Shown here in pieces: positions 16,659 to 25,974 of a DNA stretch of 64,000 bases. The notes beneath the pieces are model-generated. The model did no database searches and was not told where the DNA came from. It saw nothing but the letters and a program-made list of their open reading frames with translations. The stretch covers positions 1 to 64,000 of the forward strand of contig CANQFD010000005.1 in the NCBI GenBank assembly GCA_947598325.1, written 5' to 3'. The position numbers were made by a program, and so were the translations under genes. Source of the stretch: an uncultured Bacilli bacterium (GTDB lineage: Bacteria; Bacillota_I; Bacilli_A; RF39; UBA660). Every line of letters begins with the position of its first letter. The stretch's first letter is position 1.

Positions 16659-17807
16659 TTAAAATTTATTACTTGGCATATATGATAAAACTTTTTCTTT
16701 AGATTTTGAAGCAAACACAAAAGCTCCAAATCTACTAGAACTATCTGTAATTTTTTCATTTGATATAGGATTAACTGTCTCTTCAACAATCATATTTTCA
16801 TCCTCATTCTTAATTGCATTTAATACATTTAAATCATCTTCGTCAAAAATAAATCTAACGCCTGCATATTTTTTAGTCGATTTACTAGTTAGATCTGGTT
16901 CAATACCCAAAGCACAATTAATAACTTGTTCAACAAAATCAATTCCTGTGGATAACTTAACTAAATGGCTTCCAATATAATCTCCACCCATTCTTCCACC
17001 AATTTCTATTATATTTATATTATTATTATCATCTATTTTTATTTCACAATGAGAAGCTCCTGTATCAATTTTCAAACTATCAAGAGCATGTGTTAATACA
17101 TTTATAACTCTATTTAACATTTCATCTGATATATCAGCAGGTTGAAAATGTCCTGTTTCTATAAAATTAGGGGCTCCTGTTGTATATTTTCTAGTCATTG
17201 CTAAAAACATATGTCTACCCTTGTATGATATAAACTCAACACTATATTCTGTTCCAGTAACAAATTCCTCAATTAAAACTTTTTTTTCAAATCCTACACT
17301 TTTAGCATTTTCAATTGCACTTTTTAGTTCACTAAAATCATTTACTTTAGTTATTCCCCTACTCCCAGATCTATCAATTGGTTTAACTATTACAGGATAA
17401 TTTAAATTAAGAGAATTCACTTCATTAATATTTTCAATTAAAACATTTTTTGGTGAAGGATCATGATTTAATTCAAAAGCTTTTCTCATTTCACTCTTAT
17501 TTGTAGATAATAATGTACATTCTAGATTATTTGATGGTAATCCTAAAGCTTGTGCAACTTTATTAACTGTTATAACTCCTAAATCTGTTGCAATTGTACA
17601 TATTCCGTCAATTTTAATTTCTCTACATTTTTCTAAAATTTTATCAACTTCTACTATACTTATTGGATAAAAATAATCAGCTATTTTTTCACCAATATCG
17701 CCACATTGCCACGCAAAAACATGGGTTTCATATCCCATTTGCTTTGCTTTATTTATAAGTGGTTCCTGCAAATATGATGCTCCTATTATTCCTAATTTCT
17801 TTTTCAT
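16659..17807 (-). CDS. ATP-grasp ligase of the amino-sugar cluster
   Basis: This 382-residue ATP-grasp enzyme starts with a Rossmann-like preATP-grasp domain (KKLGIIGASYLQEPLI). The ATP-grasp core follows: VIVKPIDRSGSRGITKV, IEEFVTGTEYSVEF and the metal-binding IIEIGGRMGG. Such enzymes join a carboxylate to an amine or thiol with ATP. Beside a sugar 4-aminotransferase it could attach an amino acid or other acid to the 4-amino group, but the substrate cannot be read from the sequence. It is the fifth gene of the unit beginning at 21277, 11 nt after the acyltransferase gene. L-amino-acid ligase or carbamoyl-phosphate-like roles are alternatives. Confidence 0.78.
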   Translation of the reverse strand: MKKKLGIIGASYLQEPLINKAKQMGYETHVFAWQCGDIGEKIADYFYPISIVEVDKILEKCREIKIDGICTIATDLGVITVNKVAQALGLPSNNLECTLLSTNKSEMRKAFELNHDPSPKNVLIENINEVNSLNLNYPVIVKPIDRSGSRGITKVNDFSELKSAIENAKSVGFEKKVLIEEFVTGTEYSVEFISYKGRHMFLAMTRKYTTGAPNFIETGHFQPADISDEMLNRVINVLTHALDSLKIDTGASHCEIKIDDNNNINIIEIGGRMGGDYIGSHLVKLSTGIDFVEQVINCALGIEPDLTSKSTKKYAGVRFIFDEDDLNVLNAIKNEDENMIVEETVNPISNEKITDSSSRFGAFVFASKSKEKVLSYMPSNKF

Positions 17808-17818
17808 ATACGTCTCCT

Positions 17819-18481
17819 CTAAATAAGATTTGTACTTTTTTTATTTTCTAGTGTAAGACTACGTGCTGGCACTATAACATCATATTCATTAGTATCCTTT
17901 GAAACATATGCATTTGCACCCACTAAAGTATAATCAGCTATTTTTACATGTTCCTTTATTATACAATGTTTTGCTAAAAAACAATTGTTACCTATAGTTA
18001 CATATCCAGAAGTATCTGCATAACTAGTAAACAAATTAAAATCACCAACAACAACATCATGAGAAATCAAAATGTGATCCCATAGAAAATTCCCATTTCC
18101 CATCTTTGCATATGGATATAATAAACAACTTTCCAAAATAATATTTCCCTCGCCCATCTCAATATCATTGTTACTAACTGATGAATGAATATAATTTGCT
18201 AAATTGTAGCCCTTTTCTTTGCATTTTTCAAAAATTGTTTTTCTAATATCATTCATATGTGAATAACCAACAGCAAGTAATATTTCATAATCCTCTGGAG
18301 GATACATTTTTTCTATATTTTCAAAAGGAATAACTGGTAGTCCACAAAAACTTTCTTCTTTAATGTATTTTTCGTTTACAGTAAATGCTTCTACAGTACG
18401 GGTAGGATCGTCCTTTTTCACATAATAATAAACTAATCTTGCTAAATCTTCATTTCCAAAAATTATTAACTTATTTTTCAT
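17819..18481 (-). CDS. NeuD/PglD-like left-handed beta-helix acyltransferase
   Basis: This 220-residue protein has an N-terminal Rossmann-like domain (KLIIFGNEDLARLVYYYV). A C-terminal hexapeptide-repeat region covers about 100-205, with the catalytic-type histidine in ILISHDVVVGDF. This is the NeuD/PglD family, which acetylates amino or hydroxyl groups of bacillosamine, sialic acids and related amino sugars. Next to a TDP-Fuc4N aminotransferase, N-acylation of the 4-amino group is the simplest reading. Its ATG overlaps the stop of the ArnC-like gene by 4 nt (ATGA). Confidence 0.83.
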   Translation of the reverse strand: MKNKLIIFGNEDLARLVYYYVKKDDPTRTVEAFTVNEKYIKEESFCGLPVIPFENIEKMYPPEDYEILLAVGYSHMNDIRKTIFEKCKEKGYNLANYIHSSVSNNDIEMGEGNIILESCLLYPYAKMGNGNFLWDHILISHDVVVGDFNLFTSYADTSGYVTIGNNCFLAKHCIIKEHVKIADYTLVGANAYVSKDTNEYDVIVPARSLTLENKKSTNLI

Positions 18482-19410
18482 TTATCTTCACCTTTTCCTT
18501 CTATTTCTTTTATTACAAATTGAGGAGAATTATTCAAAGATAAATAAATTCTTCCTATATACTCCCCTATAACTCCAAGAACAAATAAAATAACTCCTCC
18601 AATTAATAATAACAATGAAGCAATTGATGTATATCCAATCATTATATTACTATTAATTATTTTTTTGATTATTAATATAATCACACCAATAAAACCACAA
18701 GCTCCCATAAATATTCCAAGATATGAAGCTACACGCAATGGTTTAATTGAAAATGCAGTAAAACCATTCATCCATAAAGAGAATAATTTTTTTAAAGAAT
18801 AACCTGATTTACCATAAAGTCTCTCACTTTTCTTTAATTGTACAGTTCCCCAATTTTTTGTAGCTTGCAAGAATAAACCTGCTATATATGGATAAGGATT
18901 ATCATATTTATTTACTTGATCAACAACAAATCTTTTAACTGCATAAAGACTTGTTAGAGTTATATTTTTTGGTTTTCCTATCATTTGACAAGCCATCCAG
19001 TCATTTAACTTAGTACCAAGTTTTCTTGTTGCAGAAGTATGAGAATCATAACTAGCACAAACGCAATCATAACCCTCTTCTAATTTTTCTAATAATTTTG
19101 GAATATCTTGAGGGTTGTTTTCTCCATCATCATCTAATCCAACAATTATATCACCTTTAGAATGTTTAAACCCCGCCATTATTGCACTATGCTGTCCAAA
19201 ATTCCTTGATAAATTAATTGCAATTGTATTCTTATCTTTTTTTGCTAAACCACTAATAACATTCCATGTATCATCTTTTGATCCATCATTTACTAATATA
19301 ATTTCATATTGATATCCTTTCAAAGTTTTGACAACTTCTTTATGAACAATATTAATACTTTTTTCACTGTTATAACATGGGATTACTATTGATAAAAAAC
19401 TTCTATTCAT
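18478..19410 (-). CDS. ArnC-like polyprenyl-phosphate sugar transferase
   Basis: This 310-residue GT2 enzyme begins LSIVIPCYNSEKS. It has LVNDGSKDDTW, the metal site GLDDDGENNPQD, and NLSRNFGQHSAIMAGF, which is strikingly like E. coli ArnC (LNRNYGQHSAIMAGF by memory). Two C-terminal helices precede GEYIGRIY. It should load a nucleotide-activated sugar onto undecaprenyl phosphate. Its position directly after the WecE-type aminotransferase makes TDP-Fuc4N or an acylated form the probable donor. It overlaps the next gene by 4 nt. The metal site reads DDD-GE rather than the usual DADLQ. Confidence 0.87.
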   Translation of the reverse strand: MNRSFLSIVIPCYNSEKSINIVHKEVVKTLKGYQYEIILVNDGSKDDTWNVISGLAKKDKNTIAINLSRNFGQHSAIMAGFKHSKGDIIVGLDDDGENNPQDIPKLLEKLEEGYDCVCASYDSHTSATRKLGTKLNDWMACQMIGKPKNITLTSLYAVKRFVVDQVNKYDNPYPYIAGLFLQATKNWGTVQLKKSERLYGKSGYSLKKLFSLWMNGFTAFSIKPLRVASYLGIFMGACGFIGVIILIIKKIINSNIMIGYTSIASLLLLIGGVILFVLGVIGEYIGRIYLSLNNSPQFVIKEIEGKGEDK

Positions 19411-19418
19411 AATATCTC

Positions 19419-20564
19419 CTACCTATAATATTTTTTTACTTTTTCACATACCTTTTGTACTTCAGCATCCTCTAATCCATAGTACATTGGTAATCTAACT
19501 ATTTTTTCACTTTCAGAGGTTGTATATACATCCTCACCATTAAATCTACCAAATTTAATTCCTGCAGGTGCAGAATGTAAAGGCACGTAATGAAATACAG
19601 CACCTATTCCATTTTCCTTCATATAACTGATAAATTTTGTTCTTTCTTCTAAATTTTTACATTTCAAATAAAACATATGAGCATTATGTATACAATCTTT
19701 TGGAATATAAGGAAGAGTTATTTTTCCTTCATTTTGTAATTCAACTAAATTATTATAGTAATCGTTCCAATTTTTAAGCCTACTCTCATTAATTAAATCT
19801 GCCTGTTCTAGTTGTGCATATAAATAAGCAGCATTCAAATCACTAGGCAAATAACTATCACCAAAATCAACCCATGTATATTTATCAACTTGTCCCCTAA
19901 AAAATTTAGCTCTATTAGTGCCTTTTTCTCTTAATATTTCTGCTTTTTCTATATAATTAGGATTATTAATTATAATAGCTCCGCCTTCACCCATTGAATA
20001 ATTTTTAGTTTCATGAAATGAATAGCATCCAAAATCACCAATAGTTCCTAAAGCTCTTCCTTTATATGAACTCATTACTCCTTGAGCTGCATCCTCTACT
20101 ACCTTTAAATTATATCTTTTTGCAATGTCCATTATTGTATCCATTTCACATGCAACACCAGCATAATGTACTGCAATAATAGCCTTTGTTTTATCTGTTA
20201 TTGCATCTTCAATTTTTGTTTCATCTATATTCATTGTATCTGGTCTTATATCTACGAAAACTAATTTAGCACCAGATAAAACCGCACTTGTGGCAGTACT
20301 AGAGAAAGTATAACTTGGTAATATAACTTCATCTCCAGGTTTGATATCACATAACATCATTGCCATATCTAATGCTGAAGTACAACTACTAGTAAGCAAT
20401 ACTTTTTTAGCATTAAATCTATTTTCTAACCATTGGTTACATTTTTTAGTAAATTCCCCATCACCACATATTTGCCTATTTTCAATAGCTTGTTTAATAT
20501 ATTCAATTTCTTTACCTACATAAGGAGGTACATTAAAATTTATAATCTTATTTTCATCTTTCAT
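19419..20564 (-). CDS. wecE: TDP-4-keto-6-deoxyglucose 4-aminotransferase (TDP-Fuc4N synthesis)
   Basis: This 381-residue PLP enzyme of the DegT/DnrJ/EryC1 family is very close in motif order to E. coli WecE (RffA). Shared blocks include FNVPP-VG-E, CGDGEFT, RPDTMNIDET, HYAGVACEMDT, EDAAQGVMS-YKGRALGTIG, REKGTNR, FFRGQVDKYTW and FHYVPLHSAP. The PLP lysine is K187 in SFHETKNYS. WecE makes TDP-4-amino-4,6-dideoxy-D-galactose for enterobacterial common antigen. Here the enzyme probably feeds a lipid-linked amino sugar. Its ATG overlaps the SDR stop by 4 nt. No RmlA or RmlB is in this window, so the precursor must come from elsewhere. Confidence 0.92.
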   Translation of the reverse strand: MKDENKIINFNVPPYVGKEIEYIKQAIENRQICGDGEFTKKCNQWLENRFNAKKVLLTSSCTSALDMAMMLCDIKPGDEVILPSYTFSSTATSAVLSGAKLVFVDIRPDTMNIDETKIEDAITDKTKAIIAVHYAGVACEMDTIMDIAKRYNLKVVEDAAQGVMSSYKGRALGTIGDFGCYSFHETKNYSMGEGGAIIINNPNYIEKAEILREKGTNRAKFFRGQVDKYTWVDFGDSYLPSDLNAAYLYAQLEQADLINESRLKNWNDYYNNLVELQNEGKITLPYIPKDCIHNAHMFYLKCKNLEERTKFISYMKENGIGAVFHYVPLHSAPAGIKFGRFNGEDVYTTSESEKIVRLPMYYGLEDAEVQKVCEKVKKYYR

Positions 20565-21277
20565 AATTTCATTCCTCCGTTCACGTTTATAACTTCATCA
20601 GTAATATAATTTGAATAGTTACTTGCCAAGAATAATACCGTATTTGCTATATCTATAGGTTCTGCAAGTCTATTTAATAAAGTTTGTTTTTTAAATTGCT
20701 CTAACAAATCCTTTGGTACTGTTGATAGCATATCAGTCATTGTATAGCCTGGAGCTACTGCATTTACCCTAACATTTCCATCTTTCATTGCAAATTCCTT
20801 GGACCATGTATGTGTTAAACCAATTAGTCCCGCTTTTGATGCAGCATAATTTGCTTGTCCAATATTTCCATAAACTCCAACAATTGAAGCTATATTTATT
20901 ATACTGCCATAATGTTGAGCCTGCATTATAGGACCAACGTATTTCGTAATATTGAAAGGTCCTACTAAATTTGTATTTAAAACTTTAACAAAGTCCTCGT
21001 TTGTCATATTTTTTGTTAAATTATCACTGGTAATTCCCGCATTATTAACTAAAATATCTATTCTGCCATATTTTTTATATATATCTTTTATAAATTCTTT
21101 TACTGCCTCATTATCCGTTATATCAACCCTATAATAATCTATTTCATCAGACTCTACCTGCGTATCATGATATACTCCAATAACCTTTGCACCATGTTTA
21201 ACAAACAATTGCGCAGTTACTAGTCCTATGCCCCTTGAAGCCCCCGTTATTATAGCAATTTTTCCTTCTAACATCAT
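20561..21277 (-). CDS. SDR oxidoreductase, FabG-like, first gene of the amino-sugar unit
   Basis: This 238-residue classical short-chain dehydrogenase has the cofactor motif TGASRGIG (11-18), NNAG, a catalytic YAASK and the C-terminal VNGGMKL typical of the FabG group. Genome pipelines would call it a 3-oxoacyl-ACP reductase. Its place as first gene of a glycan operon, overlapping WecE, suggests instead that it acts on a sugar or on the acyl group used to decorate the amino sugar. There is a good ribosome site (AGGGGGC) before two adjacent ATG codons; the first is used here. Confidence 0.8.
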   Translation of the reverse strand: MMLEGKIAIITGASRGIGLVTAQLFVKHGAKVIGVYHDTQVESDEIDYYRVDITDNEAVKEFIKDIYKKYGRIDILVNNAGITSDNLTKNMTNEDFVKVLNTNLVGPFNITKYVGPIMQAQHYGSIINIASIVGVYGNIGQANYAASKAGLIGLTHTWSKEFAMKDGNVRVNAVAPGYTMTDMLSTVPKDLLEQFKKQTLLNRLAEPIDIANTVLFLASNYSNYITDEVINVNGGMKL

Positions 21278-21343
21278 ATTATGCCCCCTATAATGACTAA
21301 TGATTTAAAATTCATTTAAAAAATAAGCCTTTAAACTTTTTCC

Positions 21344-21372
21344 ATTGTAACATACAATACTATATTAGTCAA
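21344..21372 (-). promoter_or_regulatory. Promoter of the WecE/ArnC-like operon
   Basis: -35 TTGACT (21367-21372), a 17-nt spacer and -10 TACAAT (21344-21349) with TGT before it. It is one of the best promoters in the window, with a leader of about 60 nt. Confidence 0.75.
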
Positions 21373-21423
21373 AGGGTTATAATTAAGACAGATTAATTTA
21401 TTATTTAGAAAACTTTTTAAACC

Positions 21424-21456
21424 AAAAATAGACGAAATTACAATTTCATCTATTTT
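21424..21456 (-). terminator. Terminator after the yfhO-type gene
   Basis: A 14-bp stem (21425-21438 with 21443-21456) is perfect with one G-U pair on the minus strand and is followed by a T-run. The stop codon at 21455 lies in the stem. Confidence 0.7.
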
Positions 21457-24313
21457 ATAAGTTTTTATTATTCATAGTTACATTTTTTATTTTAATATTA
21501 CTAAGTATATATAATATTAATATCAAAATTCCTAAAACTGAAGTAATAATTCCAATATTGAGTCTTGGAAAGTTATATTTTGCAACTATATTATATTCCC
21601 CTTTAGATAATTTTAAACCTATAAAGCCATAATCAACAGAAAAAGTTTTTACTTTTTTTCCATTGACATATATATTCCATCCTTCCTCATTTGGAATTGA
21701 TAACATTAAAATTCCATCATCATTTGTAGTAATTTTGCCCTTTAGTCTTCCTTTAGAAATGTTAAAGTTATCTATCTTTGCTTCGCTATTATTATTCTCT
21801 AAATTTTTTTCAGAAACAATAGCATTATCTAATAATAAATCCATTTGATTAGCTTCATTTAACGACTCAAATTTTCTTGTCGTTATTGATTTATTATACC
21901 ATTTAGCTATTGAAGTTGTTAGTTTATTTTCATAAATTTTCAAATCATTTATTTGCTTTATTAAAATTAAATTTTCTATATCTAAAGGTTCATACGATAA
22001 AATGTATTTTGAATTTGTTAAACTTAAAATTTTCAAATCATTAATATCATCAATGCAAGAAACTTTTATTGCACTGCTTATATTAGCTTTTTTATAAATA
22101 TTAATATAATAATTTTGTAAATCTTTGTTTAAAGCACTATTATAAACCGTATTTGACGAATAAAGTTCAAGAAATGAATCTGCTAAATTATTAAAATCTT
22201 CATAATTTTTTTCAATTCTATAATAACTCTTATCCTTGCTTCTTAAATATTTTATCGCATCTATTGTATTTGTATTAATTGTGCCATTGTTAAATATACT
22301 AGTTGCCTTACCTGAATTTAATAAATTTCTATAGTTTGTGGTGATATAATTGTCATAAACATTTGATATAATAACAATTGCAATAAATGAACATAAAATA
22401 ACCGTATATCCCTTTTTTATATCATTTAATAATATTAATAATAAATAACCTAATATTATAAATATCAATATGATATAAGAATTAAAATGTATTTCTTTTG
22501 GTTGTAAATAAAATGATGCAAACCATATCAATAAAGTAATAATAAGTGATATATAAGTTCCTATATTATTAATTTTTTTATTTAGAATCATATTTTCTAT
22601 AACATATCCCATACAATAAACAAGCATAGGAATTAATATATATGTATATCTAAAAGAAGGATATGCAAATGCATTAAATACTAATCCTGATAATTTATTA
22701 AATATCAAAAAATACGCTGCTATAATATTAATCAGTAATAATGTTCTCCCTTTTTTATTTTTATTTTCACTTAATTTATATATTATAAATTGTGTAATAA
22801 AAAATATAGTAAATACACTTATAAATAATATAGACATTTCATAATAATTTTTTTCGAATATATCAGGTCCATTATTTATAAATAATAAATTATTTGATAA
22901 CATTCTACTACTTCCTGATAGTAAATAATGAAAATCAAATGATCCGATTAAACTTTGAAAAATATTTAAAAATATATTATCACCGACTGCAGACAATCTA
23001 GATGAATTGGTTAATACATGATAAGTCGCTGGAATAAAAATTATTCCTGATATCATGAAAGCAATAATTATTTTTAACACAAATTTCATACATTTATTTA
23101 ATGATTTCTTTAGATTAAATTTTTCTTGTGATATTAATCTATATAATATATAGAAAAAGATAAAAATTAAAATCATATATCCTATATAAAAACTATAGAT
23201 TAATAAACATGATATACTAAGAATAAATAGTATATTACTTTTTAAGCTATTACTTTTTAGAATTTCTTCAATAGATACTAAAATAAGCATTAGGAAGAAA
23301 ATAGAGGTACCTAAGAAATAATGTTGACCCCATAGAAATATATATCCGCTCATTGCACACATAAGGGCACATAAATTTATAACTATTTTCTCATTAAAGA
23401 AGTATTTAAAGTATTTTCTTGATAGAAAATATATTGTTATTATTTTAATAATTTGCATCCAAATAAGAAGAAATACAAGGTTTGAAGGTTTAGAAATCAA
23501 ACTCAAAACAACAGCTGATAATGAGAAAATATCAAAAATCCAGGATACGTTATTAATCATACTAGTTCCTAAACCATAATTGAAATTCCAAATAGTAAAT
23601 TGATGATTTTTAATACTTGAAACTATATTATACAAATATGGATAATATTGATAAAAAGTATCTGTTCCCGTATCAAGGTAAATATAAACATTTTGTTTAA
23701 AAATAAAGGTTTTAAAAATTATATATATAGAATATATGAGAATAAAAACAAATGCAGAATCAATTTTTTTATTTTTAAACAATAATATTATTGAAAATAT
23801 AAAAATAGTATTAATTACAATATTAATTAAATCAATATTTTTAATTGAATATAGTAATTTAGATTCCATTTGGATGTTTTTTATTAAAACTGCCCCATTA
23901 TCTTTACCTACTAGATCCAATCGTATATACTTGTAGTCTTTATCAACATTAATATAATTTTTACCATTTTTATATTTAAATGATCTACTATCCTTTTCAT
24001 TAAATTCATCTAGAGAATTTGCATAATAAATTTTTCCTGCGAAAGATTTCATATTATCATATTTTAAATCTATATTTAAAGCATAATCTCTATTATTTTC
24101 TACTACAATATATTGGTATTTACCTACAATTGTACATTTTTTATTTTTACAATTTAAGTTAGATTTATAAATTATTTTAGAATTATATTTATCAAACGAA
24201 ATTTTTGTTGTTTTTGTTTCTATTATATTGTATATAAAAGAAAAGAAAAAAACGGCGATTAATATTGAAATAAATAGTAAAACTTTATTTTTAACATTCA
24301 ATTTACTTTTCAT
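21455..24313 (-). CDS. YfhO-family membrane protein
   Basis: This 952-residue protein has about 13 membrane helices and a C-terminal soluble domain. A diagnostic region, YLDTGTDTFYQYYPYLYNI then NFNYGLGTSMINN, matches the YfhO family (GT-C-like). In Bacillus, YfhO works with CsbB, a polyprenyl-phosphate transferase, to glycosylate lipoteichoic acid; a similar outer-face transfer role is inferred here. The C-terminal part has EEGWNIYVNGKKV, common in this family. It is the last gene of the ABC-exporter unit beginning at 26709. A ribosome site AGGAG precedes the ATG. Confidence 0.85.
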   Translation of the reverse strand: MKSKLNVKNKVLLFISILIAVFFFSFIYNIIETKTTKISFDKYNSKIIYKSNLNCKNKKCTIVGKYQYIVVENNRDYALNIDLKYDNMKSFAGKIYYANSLDEFNEKDSRSFKYKNGKNYINVDKDYKYIRLDLVGKDNGAVLIKNIQMESKLLYSIKNIDLINIVINTIFIFSIILLFKNKKIDSAFVFILIYSIYIIFKTFIFKQNVYIYLDTGTDTFYQYYPYLYNIVSSIKNHQFTIWNFNYGLGTSMINNVSWIFDIFSLSAVVLSLISKPSNLVFLLIWMQIIKIITIYFLSRKYFKYFFNEKIVINLCALMCAMSGYIFLWGQHYFLGTSIFFLMLILVSIEEILKSNSLKSNILFILSISCLLIYSFYIGYMILIFIFFYILYRLISQEKFNLKKSLNKCMKFVLKIIIAFMISGIIFIPATYHVLTNSSRLSAVGDNIFLNIFQSLIGSFDFHYLLSGSSRMLSNNLLFINNGPDIFEKNYYEMSILFISVFTIFFITQFIIYKLSENKNKKGRTLLLINIIAAYFLIFNKLSGLVFNAFAYPSFRYTYILIPMLVYCMGYVIENMILNKKINNIGTYISLIITLLIWFASFYLQPKEIHFNSYIILIFIILGYLLLILLNDIKKGYTVILCSFIAIVIISNVYDNYITTNYRNLLNSGKATSIFNNGTINTNTIDAIKYLRSKDKSYYRIEKNYEDFNNLADSFLELYSSNTVYNSALNKDLQNYYINIYKKANISSAIKVSCIDDINDLKILSLTNSKYILSYEPLDIENLILIKQINDLKIYENKLTTSIAKWYNKSITTRKFESLNEANQMDLLLDNAIVSEKNLENNNSEAKIDNFNISKGRLKGKITTNDDGILMLSIPNEEGWNIYVNGKKVKTFSVDYGFIGLKLSKGEYNIVAKYNFPRLNIGIITSVLGILILILYILSNIKIKNVTMNNKNL

Positions 24314-24329
24314 ATTATATCTCTCCTGA

Positions 24330-25187
24330 TTATATTTTTTTATCTTCCATAATTATTTGTTTTAATTTTGTTAAAGATTTAATTATTTCTTGATTTCTAT
24401 ATATTAACTTTTCATAATTTGAATTTTTAAAGCTTTCATTTAAAGAAGAACCTTCTTTATGAAATATCTCCAAATTAGAATCATAATAAAAAATTAAATT
24501 ATCTTTTTTTCTTCTATAATTTAAAAATTCTTCTTCATGATATAAAAATGTCCCTTTATAGAATACGTCTTTGTATTTTTTATAATATTTTTTTGAAAAT
24601 ATAAGAGCACATCCATGAAGTGCGACATTAAACTTACTTTCAGAACCATTTATCATTTTTTTTGGTTTCTTAAATAATCTTTTAATAGTTATATATATTT
24701 TTAATAAATTTCTAAGTAATACATTTTTATATATTTTAATAAGTTTTTCAGAATATTTTATTTTTTCATCTATTTCATCTAATGACTCATATGCATAGAA
24801 TGGATTTACTGAATCACCATCATTTGTTATTATTTTTGGACCCATGACATCAAATTTTGTTTTATCATAACAATCATATATTTCATCAATAAAGTTACTT
24901 TGATTAATTATAGTATCATTATTTATCACACATAAAAAATCAGGTTTATAATTTTTAATTGCGTACTCACAGCCAGCATTATTACCATTTGCATACCCAA
25001 CATTTTCTTTTAGTAAAACTATGTTCTTTGTATATCTCTTTAACTTTGTTTTTTCTTTTTCATTCAAACTGTTATTATCTACTACAATTATAGATATATC
25101 TTTTTTAGTTTTTAACTTATTGATTGATTTAATACACTCTATTGTATCATGTAAATTCTTATAATGTAATATAACAAATGAAATCAT
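24330..25187 (-). CDS. GT2 glycosyltransferase, rhamnosyltransferase-like
   Basis: This 285-residue GT2 enzyme starts ISFVILHYKNLHDTIECI. It has VVDNNS, NVGYANGNNAG, a VINNDTII metal site and HEEEFLNYR as the acceptor-side acidic motif. It resembles rhamnosyl- and related transferases of O-antigen and wall polysaccharide loci. An AGAGG ribosome site precedes the ATG. It lies 2 nt after the permease gene and 16 nt before the yfhO-type gene, so it belongs to the exporter operon. The donor is unknown. Confidence 0.82.
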   Translation of the reverse strand: MISFVILHYKNLHDTIECIKSINKLKTKKDISIIVVDNNSLNEKEKTKLKRYTKNIVLLKENVGYANGNNAGCEYAIKNYKPDFLCVINNDTIINQSNFIDEIYDCYDKTKFDVMGPKIITNDGDSVNPFYAYESLDEIDEKIKYSEKLIKIYKNVLLRNLLKIYITIKRLFKKPKKMINGSESKFNVALHGCALIFSKKYYKKYKDVFYKGTFLYHEEEFLNYRRKKDNLIFYYDSNLEIFHKEGSSLNESFKNSNYEKLIYRNQEIIKSLTKLKQIIMEDKKI

Positions 25188-25189
25188 AT

Positions 25190-25966
25190 TTACACTTCCT
25201 CTGCAAAACCTTTTTCAAGTTTTCTAAATATTAAATATCCTACTATCATAACAATAAAACTAAATAAAGCTACTATTCCTAATATACTAAAATCTGGCCA
25301 AGATAAATAATATAAAATTGATCTATATGCTTCTATAATATGTGTCATTGGATTTAATGCTAATATTTTTGATATAACACTACCATCAAACATAGATAAT
25401 GAATATATTACAGGTGTTCCATAGAATAACATTGTTACAATAAAGTTTACTATATATTCAACATCTCTTACATATACATTAATTGCACTTAAAATAAAAA
25501 TTATTCCAAGTGACAACATAAACTGAATTATTGCTATTACAGGTAAAAGAATTATATAATGATGAATTCCAATACCACTTGCAATAACAAATACAAGTAC
25601 TATTATGCATGATATAAAGAAATTAACAAGACCACTTACTGCAACAGATAATGGTAGTATTTCCCTTGGAAAAAAAACCTTTTTTATTAAATTTTCATTA
25701 GCAAGAATAGTCGTTGTACCTTGCTGAATTACTGTTACAAAAAAATTCCAAGGAATTACACCAATGATTAAAAATATTAGATAATTTTCTTGTTTTACTC
25801 TCAATATATATGGAAAAACAATTGCATAAACAAGTACCGTTAATAATGGATTTATAAATGACCATAATACCCCTAAAAAAGATCCTTTATATTTTCCTCT
25901 AATTTCTTTTTTTACATTGCTTTTTAATAATTCTCTATAGTTATATAATCTCTTAAATAATTCCAT
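25190..25966 (-). CDS. ABC-2 polysaccharide/teichoic acid export permease (Wzm/TagG-like)
   Basis: This 258-residue protein has six predicted helices. Its N-terminal cytoplasmic segment, VKKEIRGKYKGSFLGVLWSFINPL, is the hallmark of Wzm/TagG permeases. With the ATPase encoded just upstream it forms an exporter for a complete lipid-linked glycan. I chose the ATG at 25966, which has AGGTGG about 4 nt upstream and lies 8 nt after the ATPase stop. An earlier ATG would overlap that gene and lacks a ribosome site. Confidence 0.88.
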   Translation of the reverse strand: MELFKRLYNYRELLKSNVKKEIRGKYKGSFLGVLWSFINPLLTVLVYAIVFPYILRVKQENYLIFLIIGVIPWNFFVTVIQQGTTTILANENLIKKVFFPREILPLSVAVSGLVNFFISCIIVLVFVIASGIGIHHYIILLPVIAIIQFMLSLGIIFILSAINVYVRDVEYIVNFIVTMLFYGTPVIYSLSMFDGSVISKILALNPMTHIIEAYRSILYYLSWPDFSILGIVALFSFIVMIVGYLIFRKLEKGFAEEV

Positions 25967-25974
25967 TTTACCAC

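Noticed and set aside
18478-20564. Mycoplasma-type code with TGA as tryptophan
   Set aside because: TGA serves as the stop codon in several 4-nt ATGA overlaps, and tryptophan positions use TGG.
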